Assembly (NCBI RefSeq): GCF_013364155.1
Contig: NZ_CP054916.1
Coordinates: 9,082,001-9,146,000, forward strand
DNA: 64,000 nucleotides
Direction: 5' to 3'
DNA from: Streptomyces sp. NA02950
GTDB taxonomy: Bacteria > Actinomycetota > Actinomycetes > Streptomycetales > Streptomycetaceae
Of the stretch, positions 16,856 to 26,194 are shown piece after piece. The notes under the pieces are model-generated. The model saw nothing but the letters and a program-made list of their open reading frames with translations. It searched no databases and was not told the origin of the DNA. Position 1 is the stretch's first letter; every line of letters begins with the position of its first letter. The position numbers and the translations under genes were made by a program.

Positions 16856-17548
16856 ATGCGTATCGCAGTCTTCGGCGCCAACGGACCGACCGGCCGCCGC
16901 CTCACTGACCAGGCCCTGGCCGCCGGCCACGAGGTCGTCGCCGTGACCCGCAGACCCGGCTCCCTGCCCGCGCGGCCCGGCCTTGCCGTGGCCGACGCCG
17001 ACGCCACCGACCCGGCGGCTGTCGACGCCGCGCTCGGCGGGACGGACGCCGTTCTCTCCGCGCTGGGCGCGCGCTTCAGCAAGGAGACCATCACCACGTA
17101 CTCGGCGAGCGCCACCGTCATCACCGGGGCCATGGCCCGCCACGGCATCAAACGGCTGCTCGTCGTCAGCTCCAGCATCGCCGACCCGAACTGGCGCCCT
17201 ACCGGCGCGCACTTCTTCAACCATGTGCTCGACCCGCTGGTGAACCGACGTCTCGGCCGCACCCTCCACGAGGACATGCGCCGTATGGAGGCCGTGATCC
17301 GTCAGACGGACCTCGACTGGACCTTCGTCCGGCCCTCGGGCCTCTTCGAGCACCCCGTCGTCACGGACTACCACACCGCCGAGACCAGCGCCGACGGCGT
17401 CTTCACCGCCCGTACCGACCTCGCCGCGAGCATGCTGCGCGAATTGGCGGAGCGGCGGTATGTCCGTACGGCCATGGGCGTCATCACCACGGCCGTGAAG
17501 CCGAACATCGCCAAGCTGATCTGGAACGAGGGCGTGAAGAAGAAGTGA
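16856..17548 (+). CDS. NAD(P)-binding (NmrA/atypical SDR) protein
   Basis: A 230-residue Rossmann protein. MRIAVFGANGPTGRRL is a GxxGxxG dinucleotide motif, and KRLLVVSSS and WTFVRPSGLFEHP follow the NAD(P)H-binding NmrA-like pattern. No Tyr-x-x-x-Lys catalytic pair is obvious, as is common in this group. It could be a reductase or a redox-sensing protein. First gene of an operon with the PPOX protein, whose GTG overlaps this stop (GTGA). Confidence 0.8.
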   Translation: MRIAVFGANGPTGRRLTDQALAAGHEVVAVTRRPGSLPARPGLAVADADATDPAAVDAALGGTDAVLSALGARFSKETITTYSASATVITGAMARHGIKRLLVVSSSIADPNWRPTGAHFFNHVLDPLVNRRLGRTLHEDMRRMEAVIRQTDLDWTFVRPSGLFEHPVVTDYHTAETSADGVFTARTDLAASMLRELAERRYVRTAMGVITTAVKPNIAKLIWNEGVKKK

Positions 17549-17949
17549 GTGGCCCGGCCTTCCCACTCACGCCCGTCGCACGAGCGTTCCTCACCCTCCC
17601 GCACACGGCCACCCTCACCACCCTCCGCCCCGACGGCACGCCACACGTCACCCCCGTCCGTTTCACCTTCGACGCGGCCACCGGCCTGGTCCGGGTGACC
17701 ACCCGGGCGGGGGCCCGCAAGACCCGGAACGTGGAGACGGGCGGCCCGGCGGCCCGTGTCGCACTCTGTCAGGCGGACGGCTTCCGCTGGATCACACTCG
17801 AAGGCCGCGCCGCCGTCACCGATGCCCCCGCGCGCCTGGCCGAGGCGGTCCATCGCTACACCGTCCGCTACCGCGCGGACCCGCCCGCCCCGCTGGACCT
17901 GGTCGTCGTCGAGATCGCCGTCGACCGCGTCCTGAGCCTCAACCTCTGA
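17545..17949 (+). CDS. PPOX-class F420/FMN-dependent oxidoreductase
   Basis: A 134-residue split-barrel flavin or F420-binding protein. TATLTTLRPDGTPHVTPV is the family's substrate/cofactor strand pair, GLVRVTTRAGARKTRNV covers the cofactor phosphate-binding Arg/Lys region, and a dimer-forming C-terminus ends VVEIAVDRVLSLNL. Its start overlaps the previous stop. Substrate unknown. Confidence 0.8.
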   Translation: MSGPAFPLTPVARAFLTLPHTATLTTLRPDGTPHVTPVRFTFDAATGLVRVTTRAGARKTRNVETGGPAARVALCQADGFRWITLEGRAAVTDAPARLAEAVHRYTVRYRADPPAPLDLVVVEIAVDRVLSLNL

Positions 17950-17981
17950 ATCCCCCGTATCGAAAGCGAAGTGACACCGCC

Positions 17982-18854
17982 ATGCCCACCCTCCCCGTCC
18001 TCGATTCCGCCCTCCACTACCGTGAGTCCGGCGACCCCGACGGGCTGCCCTTCGTCTTCCTCCACGGCAACCCCACCTCCTCCCACCTGTGGCGGAACGT
18101 CCTGCCGGGGGTGGCCGCGCCCGGCCGCCGCCTTCTGGCCCCCGACCTCATCGGCATGGGCGACTCCGGCAAGCCCGACCTCGCCTACTCCTTCGACGAC
18201 CACGCCCGCTACCTCGACGCGTGGTTCGACGCCCTCGGCCTTACCGAGGCCGTCCTCATCGGCCACGACTGGGGCGGCGCGCTCGCCTTCGACCGCGCCG
18301 CCCGCCTCCCGGGCGCCGTCCGCGGCCTCGCCTTCACCGAGACCATCATCAAGCCGCTGGTCGGCGACGAATTTCCGGCAGCCGGGCGGAAGTTGTTCAC
18401 CCTCCTCCGCACCCCTGGGGTGGGCGAGGAGATGATCCTGGAGAAGTCGCTGTTCATCGAGGGGCTACCGGACACACTCGCCACCCCGCTCGACCCTGCC
18501 GACCTGGAGGTCTACCGCCGCCCCTTCCCGACCCCGCACAGCCGCCGCCCGGTACTGGCATGGACGCGCATGATGCCGCTGGACGCCGAGCCCGCCGACG
18601 TGGTGGCCCGCATCGAGCGGTACGACGCCTGGCTGGCCGCCAGTCCCGAAGTCCCCAAGCTGCTCGCCGCGTTCGAGCCGGGACCGGGCGCGATGACCGA
18701 TCAGGGGGCCGTGGCCTGGTGCGAGGAGAACATCGCGGGCCTGGAGGTCTCCCGCCACGGCTTGGCCGGCCACCACTCCCCGGAGGACCGCCCCGAGGAG
18801 CTGGCCGCGGCGATCAGCGCCTGGGCCGACCGCCACGGGCTGGCACGCCCCTAG
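17982..18854 (+). CDS. Haloalkane dehalogenase-like alpha/beta hydrolase
   Basis: A 290-residue protein that would hydrolyse carbon-halogen bonds through an aspartyl ester. The halide-stabilising Asn is in LHGNPTSSHLWR, the nucleophile Asp followed by Trp in GHDWGGALAF, the catalytic acid Glu in AFTETIIKP, and the base His in AGHHSPED. This Asp-Glu-His set is the HLD-II pattern, unlike Ser hydrolases or Asp-containing epoxide hydrolases that lack the Asn/Trp pair. It ends the TetR-flanked operon, which may handle a halogenated or reactive xenobiotic (inference). Confidence 0.82.
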   Translation: MPTLPVLDSALHYRESGDPDGLPFVFLHGNPTSSHLWRNVLPGVAAPGRRLLAPDLIGMGDSGKPDLAYSFDDHARYLDAWFDALGLTEAVLIGHDWGGALAFDRAARLPGAVRGLAFTETIIKPLVGDEFPAAGRKLFTLLRTPGVGEEMILEKSLFIEGLPDTLATPLDPADLEVYRRPFPTPHSRRPVLAWTRMMPLDAEPADVVARIERYDAWLAASPEVPKLLAAFEPGPGAMTDQGAVAWCEENIAGLEVSRHGLAGHHSPEDRPEELAAAISAWADRHGLARP

Positions 18855-19066
18855 GCGCCCTCGATCACGGCAGTGCCGATCCGCGCCGCCCGCGACCTCC
18901 CGCCCGACCCCGGCCGCTCCCTCACCTCGATCACGAAGCTGCTCGGCGTCTTCCGGGGCGGCGCGCAGGCCGCCGTACTCGTCGACGCGCCGGCGGCGGT
19001 AGGCGAGGACCAAGGCGACCAGGGCGCCGGCTCCGGCGACGAAATGACTTGGGAGATGCCGCGCCG

Positions 19067-19417
19067 ATGCTCACTACCTTTGCCCGTGTCTACGTCGACG
19101 ATCTGGATACCGCCCTGCCCACGTTCGCTGAGCTCACCGGGGAGCAACCGGGGCTGCGCTTCCACTACAGCGACCTGCAACTCGCGACCACAGGCGGCTT
19201 CTTGCTTCTCGCGGGCACCGACGACGCCCTTGCCCCGTACCGCGGCACCCATGCCACCGCGATCGTCGGGTCTCTCGCCGAGATCCTGCGCCTGGCCGCC
19301 CAACACGGAGGAGAAGTGCTGGACGGCCCCAACGAGGTGCCCACCGGCCGCAACCTGACCGTGCGGCACCCGGGCGGCGCGACCATCGAGTACGTGGAGT
19401 TCAACGCCACCGCATGA
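19067..19417 (+). CDS. VOC-superfamily (glyoxalase-like) protein
   Basis: A 116-residue protein with two beta-alpha-beta-beta-beta modules: MLTTFARVYVDDLDTALPTFAELTGE opens the first and the second ends TVRHPGGATIEYVEF. Such small VOC proteins can be lyases, dioxygenases or antibiotic-binding proteins; the function is not assignable. ATG 19067 follows TTGGGAG. The 200 bases before it hold no supported gene. Confidence 0.75.
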   Translation: MLTTFARVYVDDLDTALPTFAELTGEQPGLRFHYSDLQLATTGGFLLLAGTDDALAPYRGTHATAIVGSLAEILRLAAQHGGEVLDGPNEVPTGRNLTVRHPGGATIEYVEFNATA

Positions 19418-19567
19418 TCAGTCCTCGCGGAACAGCCCGCCGGCCACGCGTCGTCCGTGGGCCACGACCGGAATGGCACGCTTAAAGATCACTCACGGTT
19501 ACGAAGGGACGGCTCGGCACGGGGAACTGGCGCAGTTGAATACGCGAGCCCACCAGTACAAGGCCGG

Positions 19568-22039
19568 TCATGTCGCCATCGTGTCGGATCCGTGTGCAGT
19601 GAGCAGCAGGGCGATGTCGTCGGCCCGGTGGGAGGAGCCACGAGCGTGGTGCAGGAGCCGGTCGGCGAGCCCCTCCAGTGAGTCCGCGCGGGCGTGGGCC
19701 AGTGATACTCGCAGGCGGTCGATCCCCATGCCGATGTCGGTTCCGGGTTTCTCCACCAGGCCGTCGGTGTAGAGGGCGAGGACGGATCCCGGCGGCAGGC
19801 AAATAGGGGTCGGAGGGTAGGTGCTCGCGCGGTCCACGCCGAGGACCGTTCCGACGTGGAGGTCGAGGACGTTTGTCGTGCCGTCGGGGAGGCGGAGCAG
19901 GGGGGCGGGATGGCCGGCGGTGACTGCGTAGGCGTGCCCGCGGTGGGTTTCGAGGTGGATGTAGCAGCAGCTGGCCAGCAGGTCGCTGTCGAGGTCGATG
20001 AGGGTGCGGTTGACGCCGGACATCACGTCGCCGGGTGCGTGGCCGGCGGCGGCGAACGCACGTACCGCACTGCGCAGCTGGGCCATGGTGGCTGCGGCGG
20101 CAATGCTGTGCCCTTCCACGTCACCGATGACGAGGAAGATCCCGGTGGCAGTGGGGATTACGTCGTACCAGTCGCCACCGATTTCCATACCGCTGGTGGC
20201 GGGCAGGTATCGTGCGACGGTCCGGATGCCTGGGACTTTGGGTAGGCGGTGCGGCAGGAGCGCCTGCTGCAAGCCGTGCGCGACAGCGAACTCCGAGTCG
20301 TACAGCCGTGCTCGTTCCAGAGCCTGGGCGATCAGCCCGGCGAGTGCCGTCAGTACGCCGCGGTCCTTTTCCGTGAAGTGATGGGGGTCGTCGAAGCCGA
20401 GGACGCAGGTGCCGACCGGGCGGCCGGAGGCGATCAGGGGCAGATACACCCACGAGCTCACCTGTCCGGTGGGGATGCCTGGGTAGCCCCGGACGAGATC
20501 CGTCTGGGACTCGATGAAGAGCGGAGCACCTGAGGTGAGGGCTTCCGTTCCGGGCAGGCGGGCGTGCAGGGGAAGACCCTGGAGCCAGTCGAGGAATGTC
20601 TCGTGGTGGCCGGTGTGGTGGAGAAGGCGCATCGCTTTGTTGCGGACCACGTAGATCGCCATCTGCTGGCCTCCGAAGGCCGGCAGGAGCTGGTCGGAGA
20701 CGACTTCGCAGACTTGGCGTGTGGTGACTGCCTCGGTCAGCGCGCTGCTGAGCTGCAGGACGTGGTACATCGCGCCCAGGCGCGCTGGTGCGGTGGCGGG
20801 TGCCACTGTCGGTGGATACGCGGGGGCTGCCGCGGCCGAAGGGGGACGGGTGCTGGGGACCACCCGGCCGGTCACCCCGTCGGGCTGCGGGTGGAGGGAG
20901 AAGGCGAGCCACTGGTCTGGCGGCCGGCTGACCAGGAAGGAGGATGGCGCCTGCGAGACCATTGCGGAGCGGTGCCGGTACTCGACGCTGGGGTCGGACA
21001 GCCACGGCAGCACGTCCCACAGGCACCGGCCGAGTACGTCGTCGGCGGAGACGTCCAGGAGGTGTAGGGCGCAGCGATTGGCGTAGGTGACACGCCCGTC
21101 GGGGGCGAGGGAGAACAGCCCGTCTGGCAGCCGTTCGACTGCTGCGACGGCCGCACCGCCCGCCCGGGCATCCACGACCGTGCCGACCAGATGCGTGGCC
21201 GCGCGCGCGTCATCGGCTTCCGGTACACGGCCCCACAGCTCGACGTTGCGGTACCTTTCGCCGCCGTCGCCGCGATCCCGTACGCGCAGGCGCCGCGCGG
21301 TGATCCGGCCCTCGCCCACTGCCTCGCGCATGCAGGCCCGGAAGGCGGCACGATCACCGGGGTGCAGGCACGAAGCAAGTGTGTCGGGACGTCCGTCGAA
21401 AGCGCCGGGATCGAGACGGAAGATCGCGCAGAACGCGTCGTCCACGCTGAGGATGCCGGAGTCGAGGTTCCAGTCGAACAAGCCCACCTGCACGGCCGCC
21501 GCCGAGTAAGCCAGGGTCTCGACGGCAGCCGTCCCCGGTTCGCACTCAACCGGATCACCGGTACGGGCACGGAGTTCGGCCAAGGCATCACCGAGCCGAC
21601 AGGCGATGCTCCGCAGGTGGCGGCGCTGGGCCTTGGACAGCCCCTCGCTGCCCGGCGAAGCCGGCCACACGATCGCCATCGATCCGAAAAGTTCCTGACC
21701 TGTGCGTACCGGCACCGAGCAGGAGCCGAAGGCATACGGCAGAGCCACCGCGAGTTGCGGATAGCGCCGCATCGTCTCCTCGGCGTTCACAAGGTGAACC
21801 GTGCGCCCGGTCGTGTACGCCACGGCGACCGGGATGGGACTGCTCGCCGCAATGAGACGCCAGCCACCGAGGAGGGACGGCGGCACCCCGCACGTCGCGG
21901 CGAGGACGATCGACCGGCGGTCGCGGGAGCGCAGGAAGATGCTGCCCGCGTACGCGCTCGTTCCCTGTACGGCCTCCACGACGGCGTCCGCGAGCAAGCC
22001 TTCGCGCTCCATCGCCCCGCTGGCGGTCAACCCGCGCAT
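19568..22039 (-). CDS. GAF-PAS-PAS-GAF-SpoIIE serine phosphatase
   Basis: Up to 823 residues. The order is an N-terminal GAF (about 15-150), a PAS with FDWNLDSGILSVDDAFCAIF (about 180-290), a second PAS (LPDGLFSLAPDGRVTYANRCALHLL, about 300-400), a GAF (about 420-585) and a PP2C/SpoIIE domain (about 590-815). Metal-site motifs are GGDWYDV, VIGDVEGHS, YTDGLVE and ADDIALL. The family dephosphorylates anti-sigma-antagonist proteins, so it should feed a stress or sigma-factor switch. ATG 22039 or ATG 22012 (MEREGLL) may be the true start; the latter has an AGCGGGG just ahead. Confidence 0.85.
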   Translation of the reverse strand: MRGLTASGAMEREGLLADAVVEAVQGTSAYAGSIFLRSRDRRSIVLAATCGVPPSLLGGWRLIAASSPIPVAVAYTTGRTVHLVNAEETMRRYPQLAVALPYAFGSCSVPVRTGQELFGSMAIVWPASPGSEGLSKAQRRHLRSIACRLGDALAELRARTGDPVECEPGTAAVETLAYSAAAVQVGLFDWNLDSGILSVDDAFCAIFRLDPGAFDGRPDTLASCLHPGDRAAFRACMREAVGEGRITARRLRVRDRGDGGERYRNVELWGRVPEADDARAATHLVGTVVDARAGGAAVAAVERLPDGLFSLAPDGRVTYANRCALHLLDVSADDVLGRCLWDVLPWLSDPSVEYRHRSAMVSQAPSSFLVSRPPDQWLAFSLHPQPDGVTGRVVPSTRPPSAAAAPAYPPTVAPATAPARLGAMYHVLQLSSALTEAVTTRQVCEVVSDQLLPAFGGQQMAIYVVRNKAMRLLHHTGHHETFLDWLQGLPLHARLPGTEALTSGAPLFIESQTDLVRGYPGIPTGQVSSWVYLPLIASGRPVGTCVLGFDDPHHFTEKDRGVLTALAGLIAQALERARLYDSEFAVAHGLQQALLPHRLPKVPGIRTVARYLPATSGMEIGGDWYDVIPTATGIFLVIGDVEGHSIAAAATMAQLRSAVRAFAAAGHAPGDVMSGVNRTLIDLDSDLLASCCYIHLETHRGHAYAVTAGHPAPLLRLPDGTTNVLDLHVGTVLGVDRASTYPPTPICLPPGSVLALYTDGLVEKPGTDIGMGIDRLRVSLAHARADSLEGLADRLLHHARGSSHRADDIALLLTAHGSDTMAT

Positions 22040-22410
22040 GTATCCAGTATGCGCAGGTCAGAGCACGGCAGCCCAACGGAGCGCGGTGACCTTGGCCCAC
22101 TGATCAGCGACAGCCGGGCACCCTCCGCTGCGCAGCCTGATCCACGAAGCCGCCTGGCGTTCAGCGCACCGTCCTACTCGCGCCCCGATCTACCCGCAGA
22201 TCCCCGATGGACGCCGAGGCTCAGGGCCAGGTCGTGCATGTGGGCGACGCCGCGGCGGTCAGCTCCTGGGCCTCGTCGACGGCGATGTGCCCGAACGTCC
22301 GCTCCGGCGGCCCGTCCATCGACATTGCCGCCGCGTCGAACAACGGACGCCGTGATCACACCAGCCACGATGAAGATCGTCCCACAGCAAGATCACCTAC
22401 GGGGCTGCCC
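22040..22410. other. Intergenic with a possible helicase remnant
   Basis: On the minus strand about 22340-22262 reads FDAAAMSMDGPPERTFGHIAV then DEAQEL, resembling the Walker B region of HelD/UvrD-like helicases, but stops and frame breaks follow at once. No intact gene is present. Confidence 0.35.
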
Positions 22411-22755
22411 TCAGTCCTCCGCGCCGGAGAACCTCTTCGCGAGGTCGCGGTGCCCCTCTGCGGCTCGGTCCGCTTCGGCGCCGCTGATGTTCGTCCCCGG
22501 CATCCGGCTGAGGCGTTGAACCTCCTCGGCGAAGCGCAGGTGCTGTCGGCGAGCGTGTTCCCGGCAGGCCAGGCAGGTGACGCTCTCCGGGTGCGGCGAG
22601 GTCATCGCATACGGCACGCGCACCCCGCATCCCGTCGTGACGACGCGCGGCAGGTCACCGGCGAGACCGAACGTGGACGCCATCAGGTTGCGGACGGCGG
22701 CATCAACATGGAACACGTTCACTTCGACGTGGATGTGCGGATCGTTTCCGCTCAT
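22411..22755 (-). CDS. Conserved-type hypothetical protein with a Cys/His patch
   Basis: A 114-residue protein from ATG 22755, which follows a GGGAGGGCAG ribosome site; the open frame continues upstream without another credible start. It contains NDPHIHVEVNVFHVDAAV, a central CGVRVPYAMTS and CLACREHARRQH, where Cys and His residues could bind a metal. No family function is recognised. Confidence 0.6.
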   Translation of the reverse strand: MSGNDPHIHVEVNVFHVDAAVRNLMASTFGLAGDLPRVVTTGCGVRVPYAMTSPHPESVTCLACREHARRQHLRFAEEVQRLSRMPGTNISGAEADRAAEGHRDLAKRFSGAED

Positions 22756-23158
22756 CTGCCCTCCCTGCCTCGGCCGACCAGACTGGCCACGGTAGTCCGG
22801 CTGGAGCTGGAACCGCAGGATAGGCCTTCCATGCGTCCTGTGCGCTGGTCGGCGAGCAAGGATGGGCCACCAGCAAGCCCCGCAAGGCTTTGCCACCTCC
22901 GGTGAGGAGACGTTAGGGAGTTCCTTCGGCATGAGGTTCACGGCAGGCGGGCGGTGGCAGCGGGCACGGTCCGGCGGCGCGCGGCGTGCGCGCCGCAGGG
23001 AGGTCGGCCTCGGCAGGGGCCGGGGCCGGGCGGAGCCGGAGACGGGGCCCGTTTCCGGGGCGTCCGGGTCCGGCCCCGAGGACTGCGATCGGCGCGACGG
23101 CCGGTGGTCACGGCTCGGCGGTCACGGCCCACGGGCCATGACCGCAGCGAGCCGCCGC
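22756..23158. other. Intergenic, no gene supported
   Basis: GC-rich stretch of about 400 bases between two genes transcribed leftwards. The open frames crossing it are composition artefacts without ribosome sites or family features. Confidence 0.5.
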
Positions 23159-24577
23159 TCATGCGTGGATAGCTTTGGCCTGCAGGAACTTCTCCAGGCC
23201 GTAGCGGCCGAGTTCAAGGCCGTTGCCGGATTGTTTGCGGCCGCCGAAGGGGATAAGGAGGTCGGTCTGGGCTCCGTTGATCTGCACCTGGCCGACCTGG
23301 AGGCGGCGGGCGAATGCCATGGCCCGTTCGGGGTCGGCAGACCACACCGCTCCGCTGAGGCCGTAGACGGAGTCGTTGGCGATGCGTATCGCCTCCTCCT
23401 CATCGGTGTAGGGCAGAATCGACAGGACGGGGCCGAAGATCTCCTGCCGGGCGATGAGCATGTCGGGGCGTACGTCGGCGAAGACGGTGGGCCGCACGTA
23501 GTAGCCCACCTCCAGGCCGTCGGGGCGTTCCGTTCCACCTGCGACGAGGCGTGCGCCGTCGTCGAGTCCTTCGGCGATGCAGCCGAGGACCCGCCGCCGT
23601 TGGGCTGCGCAGAGCAGCGGGCCCAGCGAGGTTTCCTCACACGTCGGATCGCCCACGGTGTAGCTGTCGGCGGCCTCGGCGGCGAGCTCGACCACCTCGT
23701 CGAAGTGGCTGGTGTGCACCAGCATGCGGGTCCAGGCGGTGCAGGTCTGGGCCGAGTTGGCGAACGCGCTGGCCACGCCCTCCGTGACCGCCCGCTTCAG
23801 GTCCGCGTCCTGTAGCAGGACGTTGGCGGACTTGCCGCCCAGCTTCGTGATGACCTTCTTGATGGTTCCCGCGGCCAGCTCGCTCACCCGGCGGCCGGTG
23901 CGGGTGGAGCCGGTGAGGGAGACGACGTCCACATCCGGGTGAGTGACAAGCGCCTCTCCGGCCGTGGTACCCAGGCCGGGCACGACGTTGAACACGCCGG
24001 GCGGCAATCCGGCCTCGTCGGCGGCCTCGGCGAGCAGAAACGCCGACAGAGGGGCCGTCTCGGCCGGTTTCAGCACGACGGTGCACCCAGCGGCCAGCGC
24101 GGGAATCCCGTTGGCGATCGCCTGGAAGAGCGGATAGTTGCCCGGGGTGATGGCGCCGACGACCCCGAGGGGCTCCTTGACCACCATGCCGGCGCCCACC
24201 CGCTCGGTGAAGGCGAACTCCCTCAGCACCTCAAGGTAGGAGGCGACCAGGGCGAGGGGAGCGCCGACCTGCGCTGTGCGAGCGAAGGACACCGGTGCGC
24301 CGACCTCGGCGACGATCGTGCGGGTCATCTCCTCGTGCCGGGTCGCCAGCGCGGCGTGCAGCCGGGACAGATGGGCCAGCCGCTCCTCGATCGGGGTGCC
24401 GGACCAGCCGTCCAGTGCCCGGCGCGCGACGCTCACGGCCACGGCCGTCTCGGCCGCAGACGCCAGCGGCACCTTGCCGATCACCTCCTCGGTGGCCGGG
24501 TTCTCCACTTCCAGCACCTGCGCATCGCGCACAGGGCGCCACTGGCCGCCCAGATAGACTGCGTCGTACTCCCTCAT
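23159..24577 (-). CDS. Aldehyde dehydrogenase-fold protein with Glu-to-Lys change
   Basis: A 472-residue ALDH-superfamily protein. It has ITPGNYPLFQAI, LTGSTRTGRRV and the nucleophile Cys279 in NSAQTCTAW. The usual catalytic Glu lies 34 residues earlier, in LELGGK; here that position is Lys245 (TKLGGKS, codon AAG at 23845-23843). The activity is therefore uncertain: it may be impaired, changed to an esterase/acylating role, or no longer enzymatic. It lies 12 bases after the OhrR gene in the same operon, suggesting removal of aldehydes formed by peroxidation. Confidence 0.85.
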   Translation of the reverse strand: MREYDAVYLGGQWRPVRDAQVLEVENPATEEVIGKVPLASAAETAVAVSVARRALDGWSGTPIEERLAHLSRLHAALATRHEEMTRTIVAEVGAPVSFARTAQVGAPLALVASYLEVLREFAFTERVGAGMVVKEPLGVVGAITPGNYPLFQAIANGIPALAAGCTVVLKPAETAPLSAFLLAEAADEAGLPPGVFNVVPGLGTTAGEALVTHPDVDVVSLTGSTRTGRRVSELAAGTIKKVITKLGGKSANVLLQDADLKRAVTEGVASAFANSAQTCTAWTRMLVHTSHFDEVVELAAEAADSYTVGDPTCEETSLGPLLCAAQRRRVLGCIAEGLDDGARLVAGGTERPDGLEVGYYVRPTVFADVRPDMLIARQEIFGPVLSILPYTDEEEAIRIANDSVYGLSGAVWSADPERAMAFARRLQVGQVQINGAQTDLLIPFGGRKQSGNGLELGRYGLEKFLQAKAIHA

Positions 24578-24589
24578 CGGCTCCCCCTC

Positions 24590-25069
24590 TCACACCAGGT
24601 GGCCGTCATCGTGTGGCAGCTGGGAGGAGGGCGTGCCGGCGAGGGTATGGCGTACCTGCTCACACAGCGTCCGCAGCCGGCGCTCCTCCGCCGCGGACAG
24701 GCCCACCTGGCACAGCATGGCCTGCGGGATGCCCTGGGCATCGCGCTGGAGTCGCCGCCCAGCCTCGGTCACGGTCAGCACCAGCCGCCGCTCGTCGTCC
24801 ACCGCCCTGACCCGGCTCACCAGGCCCTTGCCCTCCAGCCGCTTGACCACCGGAGTCAGCGTCGGCGGATCAAGGTGTGCGTGGTCGGCCAGGGTGCGCA
24901 GGTCCACCCCATCGCGCTCCCACAGGGACATCATCACGATGTACTGGGTGTAGGTGAGATCGAGCGGGTCCAGCAGCGGCCGGTAGGCCCGGGTGACGGC
25001 GTTCGCCGCACTGTAGAGGGCGAAGCAGGGCTGCTCCGACAGGCGTGCGGCCTCCATGTCCGGCCCCAT
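24590..25069 (-). CDS. ohrR: OhrR-like MarR-family organic peroxide sensor
   Basis: A 159-residue winged-helix repressor. CFALYSAANAVTRAYRPLLD followed by LTYTQYIVMMSLWE matches OhrR, and Cys15 is at the position of the peroxide-reactive Cys of Bacillus OhrR. The wing/HTH is DPPTLTPVVKRLEGKGLVSR with DDERR. Its ATG overlaps the stop of the upstream haem-protein gene (TGATG). It is likely to repress the operon until oxidised by organic hydroperoxides. Confidence 0.85.
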   Translation of the reverse strand: MGPDMEAARLSEQPCFALYSAANAVTRAYRPLLDPLDLTYTQYIVMMSLWERDGVDLRTLADHAHLDPPTLTPVVKRLEGKGLVSRVRAVDDERRLVLTVTEAGRRLQRDAQGIPQAMLCQVGLSAAEERRLRTLCEQVRHTLAGTPSSQLPHDDGHLV

Positions 25070-25296
25070 CAGCGCCAGTACCCGTTGGCCGCGGCGATGG
25101 TGGCGAACTCCAGCGCCACGACCTGGGCCACCGAGATCAGCCCGGCCGCGTCCTGGGCGTACTCCGGGCGCAGACGCTGGCGGACATCGGCGTCCGGCTG
25201 GGTGGCCTTCACCGTCGTGCGGGCGAGCTTCACGGCCAGCGCTCGGCCTTCTTCAGGGGTGGCGGTGATCAGTGTGTTGCCGGGCACAAGTTCCAT
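25069..25296 (-). CDS. Hexameric tyrosine-coordinated haem protein (HTHP) family
   Basis: A 75-residue protein strongly resembling HTHP, a small hexamer that binds haem through Tyr and shows weak catalase/peroxidase activity. Matching features are LITATPEEGRALAVKLAR, TVKATQPDADVRQRLRPEY and a C-terminal VALEFATIAAANGYW. Tyr46 corresponds to the haem ligand near position 45 of the characterised protein. ATG 25296 is chosen because GGAGG at 25309-25305 is 8 bases away, whereas ATG 25302 is too close. First gene of an OhrR operon, which fits a peroxide-defence role. Confidence 0.8.
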   Translation of the reverse strand: MELVPGNTLITATPEEGRALAVKLARTTVKATQPDADVRQRLRPEYAQDAAGLISVAQVVALEFATIAAANGYWR

Positions 25297-25331
25297 CCTC
25301 ATGACCTCCGAAGCAGTAAGTTTGCGCACGA

Positions 25332-25360
25332 ATCATTAGTGCCCTACTTAATTGTGTCAA
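25332..25360 (-). promoter_or_regulatory. Consensus-like promoter with candidate OhrR operator
   Basis: On the minus strand TTGACA (25360-25355), a 16-base AT-rich spacer and TAATGAT (25338-25332) lie 36 bases before the HTHP start. The spacer contains CAATTAAGTAG and a rough inverted partner CTAATGATT, an AT-rich island unlike the surrounding DNA and plausible as an OhrR box. Confidence 0.6.
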
Positions 25361-25572
25361 GGGTGTGGTTTCCTTCGGGCTCCGGGCAACGATCCCTACC
25401 GCGGCGGCACCGGAACCTGCCTGCCTGCCGGGTAACGCACGGTCCGGAGGCAGTCGAGCGGGCGGAGCGAGTGCCGTTTGCCCTGGGCTCGGGTCCGCCG
25501 TCGGTGACGTGAGCTACAGCCGTGCCGCGTCAGGGGGCGCGAGCCATGGCTTGTGGAGGTAAACCGGGGTGA

Positions 25573-26165
25573 TCAGGTGTCGTCGCCGTCAGGGGAGTGG
25601 GGGCGCCGCAGTCCCTGGAGGAGTAGTTCGATCAGCCGGCGGGGGGTCGTAGCGGAGGTCGCTGTCCTGGCCGATGCAGAGGTTGCCGATGCCGCGCATG
25701 AGCTCGTAGGGCTGTACGCCGGGCTTGATGTCGCCGGCGTCGACTGCGGCGGCGAGAAGTTCGGTACGGACGGGCATCAGGCGGTCGAGGAAGTGGGTGT
25801 GCAGCGCGGCGAAGCGGTCACTGTCGGACTGCAGGGGCGTCGGTGAGACCGTGCTTGGTGACCAGGAAGTCGGCGAAGAGGTCGACCCACTGGCGCAGCG
25901 CCTCGAACGGGGAGCGGCATCGGCCGGCAGTTGCGGACCGGCCTCGGCGCACGCCTCGATCTGGTGGCGGTACACGGCGGTGACGAGGTCCGCCCGGGTC
26001 GCGAAGTGTCGGTGGAGCGGCCCCGGCCCGACGCCCGCCCGGGCCGCGATCTCCCGGATCGGCGCATCGATCCCCGAGCTCACGAACACCTCCGCGGCGG
26101 CATCGCAGCGTCTGCTGGTTGCGCACCGCGTCGGCCCGCCCGCTGCGGGCGGACGCTCCTTTGGC
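25573..26165 (-). pseudogene. TetR-family regulator, inactivated by frameshifts
   Basis: Homology continues across three minus-strand frames. RNQQTL in one frame joins DAAAEVFVSSGIDAPIREIAARAGV and HFATRADLVTAVYRHQIEACAEAGP in another; PFEALRQWVDLFADFLVTKHGL is back in the first; SDSDRFAALHTHFLDRL, YELMRGIGNLCIGQ and DLRYDP follow in the second; then LIELLLQGLRRP appears after an extra C in a run of Cs near 25645. At least four indels would be needed, so the gene is dead. Confidence 0.75.
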
Positions 26166-26194
26166 CGGGCCTGCGGTGTTCCGTATCTCGAATC

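Noticed and set aside
18855..19066. Possible gene fragment on the minus strand before the VOC gene
   Set aside because: Frames such as RRVDEYGGLRAAPEDAEQLR look protein-like but have no start, ribosome site or recognisable family.
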